A stretch of DNA of 9,883 nt. It comes from an uncultured Intrasporangium sp. GTDB lineage: Bacteria > Actinomycetota > Actinomycetes > Actinomycetales > Dermatophilaceae. The translations under genes were made by a program, and so were the position numbers. The DNA is taken from positions 1-9,883 of the forward strand of contig CALMNV010000192.1 of NCBI GenBank assembly GCA_937873285.1. The letters are read 5' to 3'. Of the stretch, positions 1 to 5,511 are shown in pieces (the stretch's first letter is position 1; each line of letters begins with the position of its first letter). The notes under the pieces are model-generated. The model had not been told where the DNA came from. It saw only the letters and a list, made by a program, of their open reading frames with translations, and did not search any database.

Positions 1-11
1 GTCAAGAACGT

Positions 12-48
12 AGAAGCCGCTCATGACGATCCGACCGGTTCGGCTTCT
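12..48. repeat. Inverted repeat across the 3' end of rsfS
   Basis: AGAAGCCG (12-19) and CGGCTTCT (41-48) are perfect eight-base complements 21 bases apart, spanning the rsfS stop (21-23). In the transcript this could form a hairpin at the end of the operon. There is no clean U-tract after it, so calling it a terminator would be speculative. Confidence 0.4.
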
Positions 49-515
49 TGTTGCCGCTTGCGCACGAATTCGGACTTGGCCCGCCACAATTGTTCGATGC
101 TCGTCCACCGCCCGCTGTCTTCCAGGGTGAGCGCCGCATCGATGGTCATTCTGGCGTCGACCGCGTCGAGGTCGATCTGCGGGCAGTCCTTCCAGAGGCG
201 CTCGAGCGCGTAGTACTCGCGCTCGTCCTCGTGCTGGACGTGCACGACGATGTCGCCGAAGTCGATGAGCACCCAGCGTCCCTCACGCTCGCCCTCGCGC
301 CGGATCGGGCGCGTGCCGAGCTCGCGTAGCCGATCCTCCACCTCGTCGACGATGGCGCCCACCTGCCGTTCGTTGGTGGCGGAGGCGAGCACGAACACGT
401 CGGTGAGCGGAAGCTGGTCGCTGACGTCGATCGCCAGCACCCTCTCGGCGATCTTGTCCTCGGCCGCCAGCGCGGCGGCCTTTGCCAGGCGCAGGGCATG
501 GGAGTCAGCGGTCAC
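21..515 (-). CDS. rsfS: Ribosome silencing factor RsfS, likely independent start inside the NadD frame
   Basis: An in-frame GTG at 515 (codon 230 of the fused frame) is preceded, four bases upstream, by AGGAG on the minus strand (524-520). It sits exactly where RsfS homology starts ([11 protein letters not shown]). Initiation here would give a 164-residue protein with the complete RsfS domain and a C-terminal extension. RsfS binds uL14 on the 50S subunit and prevents 30S-50S association during starvation. nadD and rsfS are commonly close neighbours in actinobacteria, so a free RsfS is the expected ancestral product. Whether the cell makes a fusion, a free RsfS or both cannot be decided from sequence. 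This entry overlaps the fused entry on purpose. Confidence 0.6.
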   Translation of the reverse strand: MTADSHALRLAKAAALAAEDKIAERVLAIDVSDQLPLTDVFVLASATNERQVGAIVDEVEDRLRELGTRPIRREGEREGRWVLIDFGDIVVHVQHEDEREYYALERLWKDCPQIDLDAVDARMTIDAALTLEDSGRWTSIEQLWRAKSEFVRKRQQEAEPVGSS

Positions 516-1202
516 GAATCTCCTCGCGAGGACGGGGCCAGGGGCCTGTTCTGATGGCCCAGGGGGTCCTGCGGCCCGTGGTGGGCGGAGCATCGCGAGC
601 GCCGCCGCCCGAGCGGCACCGGGCGGCTCGGCATACAGCGAGTGCTTGTTGATGTACTGCACCACGCCGTCCGGCACGAGATACCACACCGGCTTGCCCT
701 CCGCGACGCGCTGCCGGCAGTCTGTCGAGCTGATCGCCATCGCCGGCACCTCCTGCAGCGTCACGCCCTCCTCGGGCAGGCCCGAGTCCGACAGGACGTG
801 CCCGGGGCGGGTGACCCCGATGAAGTGGGCCAGCTCCCAGATCCGGTCCGCATCCTTCCAGGAGAGGATCTCCGCCAAGGCGTCCGCCCCGGTGATGAAG
901 AACAGCTCGTCGTCTGGCCGCTGGGTGTGCAGGTCGCGCAGCGTGTCGACGGTGTAGGTCGGACCGGGCCGGTCGATGTCGACGCGGCTGACGGTGAAGC
1001 GAGGGTTGGACGCGGTCGCGACCACGGTCATCAGGTAGCGATGCTCGGCCGGCGCCACCTTGCCATGGTGCTTCTGCCACGGCTGGCCGGTCGGGACGAA
1101 GATGACCTCGTCGAGGGCGAACCGCGACTGGACCTCGCTCGCGGCCACCAGGTGGCCGTGGTGGATCGGGTCGAACGTGCCGCCCATGACGCCGAGGCGC
1201 AT
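21..1202 (-). CDS. nadD: NadD-RsfS fused reading frame: nicotinate-nucleotide adenylyltransferase plus ribosome silencing factor
   Basis: One uninterrupted 393-codon frame carries two normally separate proteins. Residues 1-192 are NadD, which adenylates nicotinate mononucleotide to deamido-NAD in the cytoplasm. The nucleotidyltransferase motif [11 protein letters not shown] is at residues 7-17 and the second motif ISSTDCR at 157-163. Residues 193-229 are an Ala/Pro/Gly-rich linker. Residues 230 to about 345 are an RsfS/Iojap domain, which binds ribosomal protein uL14 and blocks subunit joining; visible blocks include DVFVLAS (268-274), [14 protein letters not shown] (309-322) and [11 protein letters not shown] (327-337). 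A charged tail of about 48 residues follows. NadD alone is usually about 190-210 residues and RsfS about 110-150. The ATG at 1202 lies two bases after the stop of the upstream 71-codon gene, so the two are probably co-transcribed. The fusion may be real or the result of a small frameshift; RsfS may also be made separately from the internal GTG at 515. Confidence 0.9.
   Translation of the reverse strand: MRLGVMGGTFDPIHHGHLVAASEVQSRFALDEVIFVPTGQPWQKHHGKVAPAEHRYLMTVVATASNPRFTVSRVDIDRPGPTYTVDTLRDLHTQRPDDELFFITGADALAEILSWKDADRIWELAHFIGVTRPGHVLSDSGLPEEGVTLQEVPAMAISSTDCRQRVAEGKPVWYLVPDGVVQYINKHSLYAEPPGAARAAALAMLRPPRAAGPPGPSEQAPGPVLARRFVTADSHALRLAKAAALAAEDKIAERVLAIDVSDQLPLTDVFVLASATNERQVGAIVDEVEDRLRELGTRPIRREGEREGRWVLIDFGDIVVHVQHEDEREYYALERLWKDCPQIDLDAVDARMTIDAALTLEDSGRWTSIEQLWRAKSEFVRKRQQEAEPVGSS
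516..525 (-). promoter_or_regulatory. Internal Shine-Dalgarno before rsfS GTG
   Basis: The minus strand reads GAGGAGATTC immediately before GTG at 515. AGGAG (524-520) is a strong match to the 16S anti-SD, with a slightly short four-base spacer. It lies inside the linker of the NadD-RsfS frame and is the main reason to think RsfS can start on its own. Confidence 0.6.
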
Positions 1203-1204
1203 CG

Positions 1205-1420
1205 TCAGTGTGACGTCCCGCCGTGCTGGGTCGTCTGGTGGTCGGACTGACCCTGGCTGCGCGGCTGGACCTTGTACGCCGTGTTGCGGAAGCTCCAGGT
1301 GACGAGGAGCAGCGCGACGAAGATGCCGAACGCGATGAGGAAGAAGGCGATGGCCGGCATCGGGAGCTGGCGCGCGACCTCCGCGGCGGCGGGCAGGGCG
1401 CTCAGGGCACGATCAGACAT
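1205..1420 (-). CDS. Small single-span membrane protein, function unknown
   Basis: A 71-residue protein that I cannot assign to a named family. Residues about 22-43 ([20 protein letters not shown]) form one clear hydrophobic helix. A short N-terminal stretch of about 20 residues precedes it, and a positively charged segment follows ([12 protein letters not shown], 45-56). The tail is polar and rich in Gln, His and Ser. With basic residues on the C-terminal side, an N-out/C-in topology is plausible. The gene is first in the operon and ends two bases before the nadD ATG, so it is probably translationally linked to nadD. The ATG at 1420 has no Shine-Dalgarno, but a TAGGCT -10 box ends eight bases upstream, consistent with a leaderless mRNA. 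Regular G/C third positions and tight spacing support a real gene; the role is unknown. Confidence 0.8.
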   Translation of the reverse strand: MSDRALSALPAAAEVARQLPMPAIAFFLIAFGIFVALLLVTWSFRNTAYKVQPRSQGQSDHQTTQHGGTSH

Positions 1421-1427
1421 GGGGTCC

Positions 1428-1433
1428 AGCCTA
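1428..1433 (-). promoter_or_regulatory. Leaderless promoter -10 box of the small membrane gene/nadD-rsfS operon
   Basis: The minus strand reads TAGGCT, then seven bases, then ATG at 1420. An extended TANNNT -10 placed so that transcription would begin at the start codon is the usual arrangement of actinobacterial leaderless genes. A GTGACG that could serve as -35 lies at 1454-1449, but the 15-base spacing is short. Confidence 0.5.
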
Positions 1434-1523
1434 GCGTCCCGCAGCCGCCGTCACGCCGACCGGCGCCCTGCGACACCGCCCGCGGTCAGCCTTCGGTCGG
1501 CCGGTCGCCGCAGGCACCGGCCG

Positions 1524-1529
1524 TAGGCT
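1524..1529 (+). promoter_or_regulatory. Leaderless promoter -10 box of the glycosyltransferase gene
   Basis: TAGGCT is followed by seven bases and the ATG at 1537. There is no Shine-Dalgarno between them, so the transcript probably begins at or next to the start codon. I see no convincing -35 hexamer. The 116-base divergent gap 1421-1536 holds this promoter and the opposite one at 1428-1433, and nothing else I can recognise. Confidence 0.45.
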
Positions 1530-1536
1530 TGGCCTC

Positions 1537-2628
1537 ATGGTCCCCGAGCTGTCCGTCGTCGTGCCGATGTACAACGAGGAGGAGGTGCTGCCCCTCCTCG
1601 TGCGGCGGCTGCGCCCGGTGCTCGACGGGCTCGGGGTCGACTACGAGGTCCTCGCCGTCGACGACGGCAGCACCGACCTGACCCCGGCCCTGCTGCAGGC
1701 CCACCACCGGCAGTGGCCCGCGCTGCGGGTCATCCGGCTGCGGGCGAACGCCGGGCACCAGGCGGCCATCTCGGCCGGCCTCGCGAGCACCCGCGGGGGC
1801 TACGTCGTGACCCTCGACGCCGACCTGCAGGACCCGCCGGAGCTGATCCCGCAGATGCTGGCGTCCGCTCGCCGCGACCGTGTGGACGTCGTCTATGGCG
1901 TGCGCACCGACCGGTCGAGCGACACGTGGTTCAAGCGGCTCTCCGCCCGGGCCTTCTACACCCTCATCCGGCTCGTCTCGCAGGTGCCCGCGCACAGCGA
2001 CGCGGGTGACTTCCGGCTGATGTCCCGGGCGACCGTGGACGCGGTCAACAGCCTGCCGGAGCACAACCGGGTGCTGCGCTTCATCGTCCCGGCGCTGAAC
2101 TTCCCGTCCGACACGGTGGAGTATCGGCGCGACGAGCGGGCGGCGGGCCGGTCGAAGTATCCGCTGCTCAAGATGGTCAAGCTCTCGCTCGACTCGCTGA
2201 CCGGCTTCTCGGCGGCGCCGCTGCGGATGGCGACGCTCGCCGGCTTCGGGGGCGGCGCGCTCGCGATGCTGCTCCTCGTCTACATCTTCCTGTCGGAGGT
2301 GCAGGGGCGCACGGTGCCCGGGTGGACGTCCACGGTGGCCATCGTCGCCGGCTTCGGGGCCGTCCAGCTCGTCTGCGTCGGCATCCTCGGCGAGTACATC
2401 GGGCGGATGTACGCCCACCTGCAGGGTCGGCCCGCCTACTTCGTCGCCTACGACTCGCTGACCACCTCGCTGCGTGACCACGGACCCACGGACACGCCGC
2501 TGCCCGGCCACCCCCACGAGCGCCCGATCCCGCCGGCCGCCACGTCCGCGCCGCCCGCCACCTCCGCGCCGCCCGCAGCGCCGGCGCCGCCCGCAGCGCC
2601 CGCGCCCGTCGGTCAGCGACGCGGCTGA
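1537..2628 (+). CDS. Family 2 glycosyltransferase, polyprenyl-phosphate type (GtrB/ArnC/dolichol-P-mannose synthase-like)
   Basis: A 363-residue membrane glycosyltransferase of the GT-A fold. It probably transfers a sugar from a nucleotide donor to undecaprenyl or decaprenyl phosphate on the cytoplasmic face of the membrane. The N-terminus has SVVVPMYNEEE (6-16). The nucleotide-binding VDDGSTD is at 41-47 and the metal-binding DADLQDPPE at 94-102; GDFRLMS (157-163) and RAAGRSKYPL (201-210) are further signatures of this subfamily. Two membrane helices follow (about 231-252 and 265-288), as in GtrB/ArnC-like enzymes. The tail from about 310 is hydrophilic and ends in four six-residue Ala/Pro repeats (335-358). 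The donor sugar cannot be told from sequence. The stop overlaps the 3' end of the convergent methyltransferase by 16 bases; together they look like a small envelope-glycan module. Confidence 0.9.
   Translation: MVPELSVVVPMYNEEEVLPLLVRRLRPVLDGLGVDYEVLAVDDGSTDLTPALLQAHHRQWPALRVIRLRANAGHQAAISAGLASTRGGYVVTLDADLQDPPELIPQMLASARRDRVDVVYGVRTDRSSDTWFKRLSARAFYTLIRLVSQVPAHSDAGDFRLMSRATVDAVNSLPEHNRVLRFIVPALNFPSDTVEYRRDERAAGRSKYPLLKMVKLSLDSLTGFSAAPLRMATLAGFGGGALAMLLLVYIFLSEVQGRTVPGWTSTVAIVAGFGAVQLVCVGILGEYIGRMYAHLQGRPAYFVAYDSLTTSLRDHGPTDTPLPGHPHERPIPPAATSAPPATSAPPAAPAPPAAPAPVGQRRG
2539..2610 (+). repeat. Four 18-bp tandem repeats encoding an Ala/Pro tail
   Basis: Seventy-two bases divide exactly into four in-frame 18-base units. 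They encode ATSAPP, ATSAPP, AAPAPP and AAPAPV at the C-terminus of the glycosyltransferase (residues 335-358). Units one and two differ by one base and later units diverge, so this is a slightly decayed tandem duplication and likely variable in length between strains. Confidence 0.75.
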
Positions 2629-3311
2629 GCCCGCACGAACAGGCTCACCCCGGGCAGCTGCTTGACAGGCAGGTAGCGCTCGGCCGTGATGATCCCGCGC
2701 AGCCCGAGATTGACGACCGGGTGCAGGTCCTCCAGGTCGGAGCCGCCGTTGCGCATCCGTCGCCGCAGCGCCACGACCGGGCGCAGCAGCACGTTCCACG
2801 ACATGGCGTCGACGATCTCGAAGCCACCCCGCTCGAGCAGGCCGAGCAGGGTGGTGCGGGTGTAGCGCCGCACGTGGTCGACGGCCTCGTCGTGCGACGA
2901 CCAGAGCCGGGGGTCGGCGGGCACGGCGACGAGGTACGTGCCGCCCGGGCGCAGCACCCGGTGCACCTCGCGCACCGCCGCGTCGTCGGCGACGAGGTGC
3001 TCGAGGACGTCGAAGGCCACGACGAGGTCGAGGCTGTCGTCGGCGAGCGGCAGGGACGTCGCGTCGGCCCGCACCGTCGCCAGCCCCCGCCCGTGGGCCA
3101 CCTCGGCGCCCTCAGCGCCGTACTCGAGGGCGACCGCCTCCCAGCCGTGCCGGCGCAGCACCCGGGTGTTGCCACCTCCGGCGGCGCCGACGTCGAGGGC
3201 CCGGCCCGGCGGCATACCGGAGATGGCCTTGGCGAGCAGGTGCCGACGCTCGCGATACCACCAGTGCGCGTCTTCGAGCGCGGCGAGCTTGCGGACCTCG
3301 GTGCCTTCCAT
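2613..3311 (-). CDS. Class I SAM-dependent methyltransferase
   Basis: A 232-residue soluble methyltransferase of the Methyltransf_11/UbiE-like Rossmann type. Motif I is LDVGAAGGGNT (39-49). An acidic residue at the end of strand beta2 (E63 in ALEYG) would bind the SAM ribose. ADATSLPLADDSLD (82-95) and FDVLEHL (100-106) are the following motifs, and VLRPGGTYLVAVP (119-131) is motif III. SHDEAVDHVRRYT (139-151) is a pattern I associate with methyltransferases near polyprenyl glycosyltransferases. The substrate is unknown; the neighbour suggests a sugar, lipid-linked glycan or other envelope precursor, by inference. The ATG at 3311 lacks a Shine-Dalgarno. The gene begins 25 bases after the proA stop, so it may be read from the proA transcript. 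Its end overlaps the opposing glycosyltransferase by 16 bases. Confidence 0.88.
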   Translation of the reverse strand: MEGTEVRKLAALEDAHWWYRERRHLLAKAISGMPPGRALDVGAAGGGNTRVLRRHGWEAVALEYGAEGAEVAHGRGLATVRADATSLPLADDSLDLVVAFDVLEHLVADDAAVREVHRVLRPGGTYLVAVPADPRLWSSHDEAVDHVRRYTRTTLLGLLERGGFEIVDAMSWNVLLRPVVALRRRMRNGGSDLEDLHPVVNLGLRGIITAERYLPVKQLPGVSLFVRAQPRR

Positions 3312-3331
3312 GGCTGGCCATTGTGCCAGCC
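3312..3331. repeat. Short inverted repeat between proA and the methyltransferase
   Basis: GGCTGGC (3312-3318) and GCCAGCC (3325-3331) are perfect complements with a six-base loop. They fill most of the 25-base gap and abut the methyltransferase ATG. No T-tract follows on either strand, so it is not a standard intrinsic terminator. In RNA it would place a hairpin where a Shine-Dalgarno should be. Confidence 0.5.
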
Positions 3332-3336
3332 CAGGG

Positions 3337-4620
3337 TCAGCGGACCTGGCCGTCCCCCTCGACGACCCACTTGGTCGTCGTCAGCTCAGGAAGCGCCATC
3401 GGCCCGCGAGCATGCAGCTTCTGCGTCGAGATGCCGATCTCCGCTCCGAACCCGAACTCGGCACCGTCGGTGAAGCGGGTGCTGGCGTTGACCATCACGG
3501 CCGCCGCGTCGACCTCGGCGGTGAAGCGACGGGCGGCCCCACGGTCCTCGGTGACGATGGCCTCGGTGTGCCCCGAGCCGAAGCGGCGGATCCGCTCCAT
3601 CGCCTCGTCGATCGAGCCGACGACGGCCACACTCATCTCCAGCGCCAGCCACTCGGTGCCGAAGTCGCGCTCCTGCGCGATGTCGTATGCCGCCCCGGCG
3701 GCTTTCGCGTAGTCGGTGACCTCAGGCGAGACGTGCAGGCGCACCCCAGCCGCCGCGAGGTCGGCCAGCATCGTGGGCAGGAAGTCCGCGGCCACGTCCT
3801 GGTGGACGAGGAGCGACTCGGCCGCGTTGCAGACGCTCGGCCGGGAGACCTTGGAGTTGAGGGCGATCCGCGCCGCCTTGTCGAGGTCGGCTGCCCGGTC
3901 CACATAGACGTGGCAGACGCCGACGCCCGTCTCGATGACCGGCACCGTCGACTCGCTCACCACCGTGGCGATGAGCTCCGCTCCCCCGCGAGGGATGACG
4001 AGGTCGACCCGGCCCCGCGCCGTCATCAGCGCCCGCGCGGCGTCCCGGCCGCCCTCCTCGAGCAGGGTGATCGCCTCCTGCGGGAGGTGCTGCGCGGCCA
4101 GGGAGCTGCGCATCGCCGTCACGAGCGCCCGGTTGGTCGAGGCCGCGGCCGAGCCCCCACGGAGCAGGACCGCGTTGCCGGACTTGAGCGCCAGCCCGGC
4201 AGCGTCGACCGTGACGTTGGGGCGCGCCTCGTAGATCATGCCGACGATGCCCATCGGCACCCGCACCTGGCGCAGCTGCAGGCCGTTGGCCAGGGTCGAG
4301 CCGCGCACGACCTCGCCCACCGGGTCAGGCAGCGCGGCGACGTCGCGCAGGGCCTGCGCGACCGAGGACACCCGGTCGGCGTCCAGGCGGAGCCTGTCCT
4401 GCAGCCCCTCGGGCAGGCCGGCGGCCCGGCCCCGCTCGAGGTCCTCGGCGTTGGCGGCCACGACCTGCGGGGTGGCGCGCTCCAGGGCGTCCGCCAGCTG
4501 CAGGAGCGCCGCATCCTTCTCGGCGCGCGAGAGCAGCGCCAGGCGGCGCGATGCCACCCGTGCCTGGTCCGCGAGCTCGGCGACGAGCGCGATGATGCGG
4601 GGGTCGACGGGCCGGCTCAT
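3337..4620 (-). CDS. proA: Glutamate-5-semialdehyde dehydrogenase (gamma-glutamyl phosphate reductase)
   Basis: ProA reduces gamma-glutamyl-5-phosphate with NADPH to glutamate-5-semialdehyde, the second step of proline synthesis from glutamate, in the cytoplasm. The 427-residue length matches the family. Visible signatures are [17 protein letters not shown] (121-137), [13 protein letters not shown] (148-160), RGGAELI (211-217) and the active-site block [15 protein letters not shown] (259-273), with C264 as the catalytic cysteine. [15 protein letters not shown] (405-419) closes the protein. proB is not in this window; it would be expected further upstream of proA in many actinobacteria, but the thiamine operon lies there. 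The ATG at 4620 has no Shine-Dalgarno and lies seven bases after a TAGCCT box, so it is probably leaderless. The methyltransferase gene follows 25 bases downstream. Confidence 0.96.
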   Translation of the reverse strand: MSRPVDPRIIALVAELADQARVASRRLALLSRAEKDAALLQLADALERATPQVVAANAEDLERGRAAGLPEGLQDRLRLDADRVSSVAQALRDVAALPDPVGEVVRGSTLANGLQLRQVRVPMGIVGMIYEARPNVTVDAAGLALKSGNAVLLRGGSAAASTNRALVTAMRSSLAAQHLPQEAITLLEEGGRDAARALMTARGRVDLVIPRGGAELIATVVSESTVPVIETGVGVCHVYVDRAADLDKAARIALNSKVSRPSVCNAAESLLVHQDVAADFLPTMLADLAAAGVRLHVSPEVTDYAKAAGAAYDIAQERDFGTEWLALEMSVAVVGSIDEAMERIRRFGSGHTEAIVTEDRGAARRFTAEVDAAAVMVNASTRFTDGAEFGFGAEIGISTQKLHARGPMALPELTTTKWVVEGDGQVR

Positions 4621-4626
4621 GCCTCA

Positions 4627-4656
4627 AGGCTAAGCCGGGCCGGCGGCGGCCGTCAC
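4627..4656 (-). promoter_or_regulatory. Leaderless promoter of proA
   Basis: On the minus strand GTGACG (4656-4651) resembles a -35 box. It is followed after 18 bases by TAGCCT (4632-4627), then six bases, then ATG at 4620. The start codon would be at about +1. A perfect six-base inverted repeat (4648-4660) covers the -35. Confidence 0.5.
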
Positions 4657-4660
4657 GGCC
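4648..4660. repeat. Inverted repeat over the proA -35 region
   Basis: GGCCGT, one base, ACGGCC: a perfect 6-1-6 palindrome in the proA/thiE divergent gap. It overlaps the proposed proA -35 (4651-4656). It could be an operator, but short GC palindromes are common in DNA this GC-rich. Confidence 0.35.
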
Positions 4661-4710
4661 GTCCCCGGGGCAGGTCGGCGCCGGGAGGTGCGCATCCCAG
4701 ATGCCGGCGC

Positions 4711-4716
4711 TATGGT
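4711..4716 (+). promoter_or_regulatory. -10 box of the thiamine operon
   Basis: TATGGT is the best -10 match upstream of the riboswitch. The predicted transcription start (about 4722-4724) falls at the 5' strand of helix P1. No clear -35 is visible at 16-18 bases spacing. Confidence 0.45.
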
Positions 4717-4723
4717 GGGCCTC

Positions 4724-4822
4724 GTCCTTCACGGGAGTCCGGCGCACCGGGCTGAGAGGGGGCTGACGCGGCCCTGACCGTCCACACCTGATCCGGGTCA
4801 TGCCGGCGCAGGGACAAAGGAG
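4724..4822 (+). promoter_or_regulatory. TPP riboswitch (THI element) controlling the thiamine operon
   Basis: The conserved TPP aptamer blocks appear in order: ACGGGAGTCC (4731-4740), GGGCTGAGAGG (4749-4759), ACCTGATCCGGGTCATGCC (4786-4804) and GGCGCAGGGA (4805-4814). CTGAGA and CCTGAT are the TPP-contacting hallmarks. Helix P2 can form from TCCGG and CCGGG. On my alignment, P1 can form from TCCTT (4725-4729) with AAGGA (4817-4821), the second strand being the core of the thiE Shine-Dalgarno. This predicts that TPP binding stabilises P1 and blocks translation of thiE, rather than causing a terminator to form; I see no U-tract terminator in the leader. Confidence 0.93.
4816..4822 (+). promoter_or_regulatory. 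Shine-Dalgarno of thiE, sequestered by the riboswitch
   Basis: AAAGGAG lies five bases before ATG 4828 and two before GTG 4825, which favours the ATG. Its AAGGA core is complementary to TCCTT at 4725-4729 at the 5' edge of the aptamer. Confidence 0.75.
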
Positions 4823-4827
4823 CCGTG

Positions 4828-5511
4828 ATGCCGCAGCACAGCACCACCACCACTCTGGCGCGCCGGGCGCACCTCACCTCACGGGTGGGGTCGGCCCTGC
4901 CACGCCTGCACGTGCTGACCGACACGAGCTGCGGCCGCGATCCGCTTCCCGACGTGCGGGCGGCGCTGCGCGGGGGCGCCCGCGCCATCCAGGTCCGGGC
5001 CAAGGACGCCACCGACCGCGCGGCCACGGCGCTCACCCGAGCCGTCCTCGAGGCCGCTGCGCAGTATGCCGCCCTCGTCCTCGTCGACGACCGAGTCGAC
5101 GTCGCGCTCGTGGCCGGGGCTCACGGCGTCCACGTCGGCGAGGACGACCTGACGGTCGCCGACGTGCGGGCGCTCGCCGGGTCCACCTTCGTCATCGGCG
5201 CGAGCGCCCGCACGCCGGCCGCGGCACGCGCGGCGCGCCGGGCTGGCGCCAGCTACGTCGGCGTCGGCCCGGCCAGGCCCACGGCGACGAAGGCGGGGCT
5301 GCCCGACCCGCTCGGCACGGAGGGCATCCGGGCCGTCGCGGCGGCGAGCGACCTGCCCGTCATCGCCATCGGAGGGGTCACCGCGCAGCTGGTGCCGCAG
5401 CTGCTCCTCGCCGGCGCGCATGGCGTCGCGGTCGTCTCGGCCGTCTCCACGGCGCCCGACCCCGAGGCCGCCGTGGCCGCCCTCGCCGCCCGGCTTCCCG
5501 CCGACTCGTGA
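4828..5511 (+). CDS. thiE: Thiamine-phosphate synthase ThiE
   Basis: ThiE couples HMP pyrophosphate with carboxythiazole phosphate to form thiamine phosphate, in the cytoplasm. The protein is a 227-residue TIM barrel. The substrate-binding block QVRAK is at 55-59, the loop VDDRVDVAL at 86-94, and GVHVGEDDL at 100-108. IGASARTP is at 123-130, YVGVGPARPTATK at 143-155 (K155) and the phosphate-binding end PVIAIGGVT/GVAVVSAVS at 177-207. The family normally has Asn-Asp in the loop; here it is Asp-Asp (87-88). About 26 residues precede the barrel. ATG 4828 is chosen for its five-base spacing to the Shine-Dalgarno. It is the first gene after the riboswitch, and its TGA overlaps the thiO GTG (GTGA). 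Of the two ThiE-family genes in the operon this is clearly the catalytically intact one. Confidence 0.93.
   Translation: MPQHSTTTTLARRAHLTSRVGSALPRLHVLTDTSCGRDPLPDVRAALRGGARAIQVRAKDATDRAATALTRAVLEAAAQYAALVLVDDRVDVALVAGAHGVHVGEDDLTVADVRALAGSTFVIGASARTPAAARAARRAGASYVGVGPARPTATKAGLPDPLGTEGIRAVAAASDLPVIAIGGVTAQLVPQLLLAGAHGVAVVSAVSTAPDPEAAVAALAARLPADS

Noticed and set aside
1..24. Possible start of a downstream minus-strand gene: ATG at 24 overlapping the rsfS stop (ATGA), reading MSGFYVLD.
   Set aside because: Only eight codons are visible, GTT and CTT codons are unlike the neighbours, there is no Shine-Dalgarno, and it lies in an inverted repeat. It could be real, but there is too little to call.
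1486..2799. Long 437-codon open frame on the minus strand opposite the glycosyltransferase.
   Set aside because: Its Arg/Gly/His-rich, repeat-like translation has no domain, and it is the antisense shadow of a GC-rich gene with clear family motifs.
3312..3331. Intrinsic terminator after proA.
   Set aside because: A perfect seven-base stem exists, but no T-tract follows on either strand, so only an inverted repeat is reported.
2938..4755. 605-codon plus-strand open frame opposite proA and the methyltransferase.
   Set aside because: Low-complexity Arg-rich translation with no motif; antisense to two recognised genes, explained by high GC suppressing stops.
4701..4809. Ten-base direct repeat ATGCCGGCGC at 4701-4710 and 4800-4809.
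   Set aside because: The second copy is part of the conserved TPP aptamer (ATGCC block), and the first is probably chance in GC-rich DNA just upstream of the -10.
4825..4827. GTG as an alternative thiE start.
   Set aside because: Only two bases from the Shine-Dalgarno; the ATG three bases later has a proper five-base spacing.
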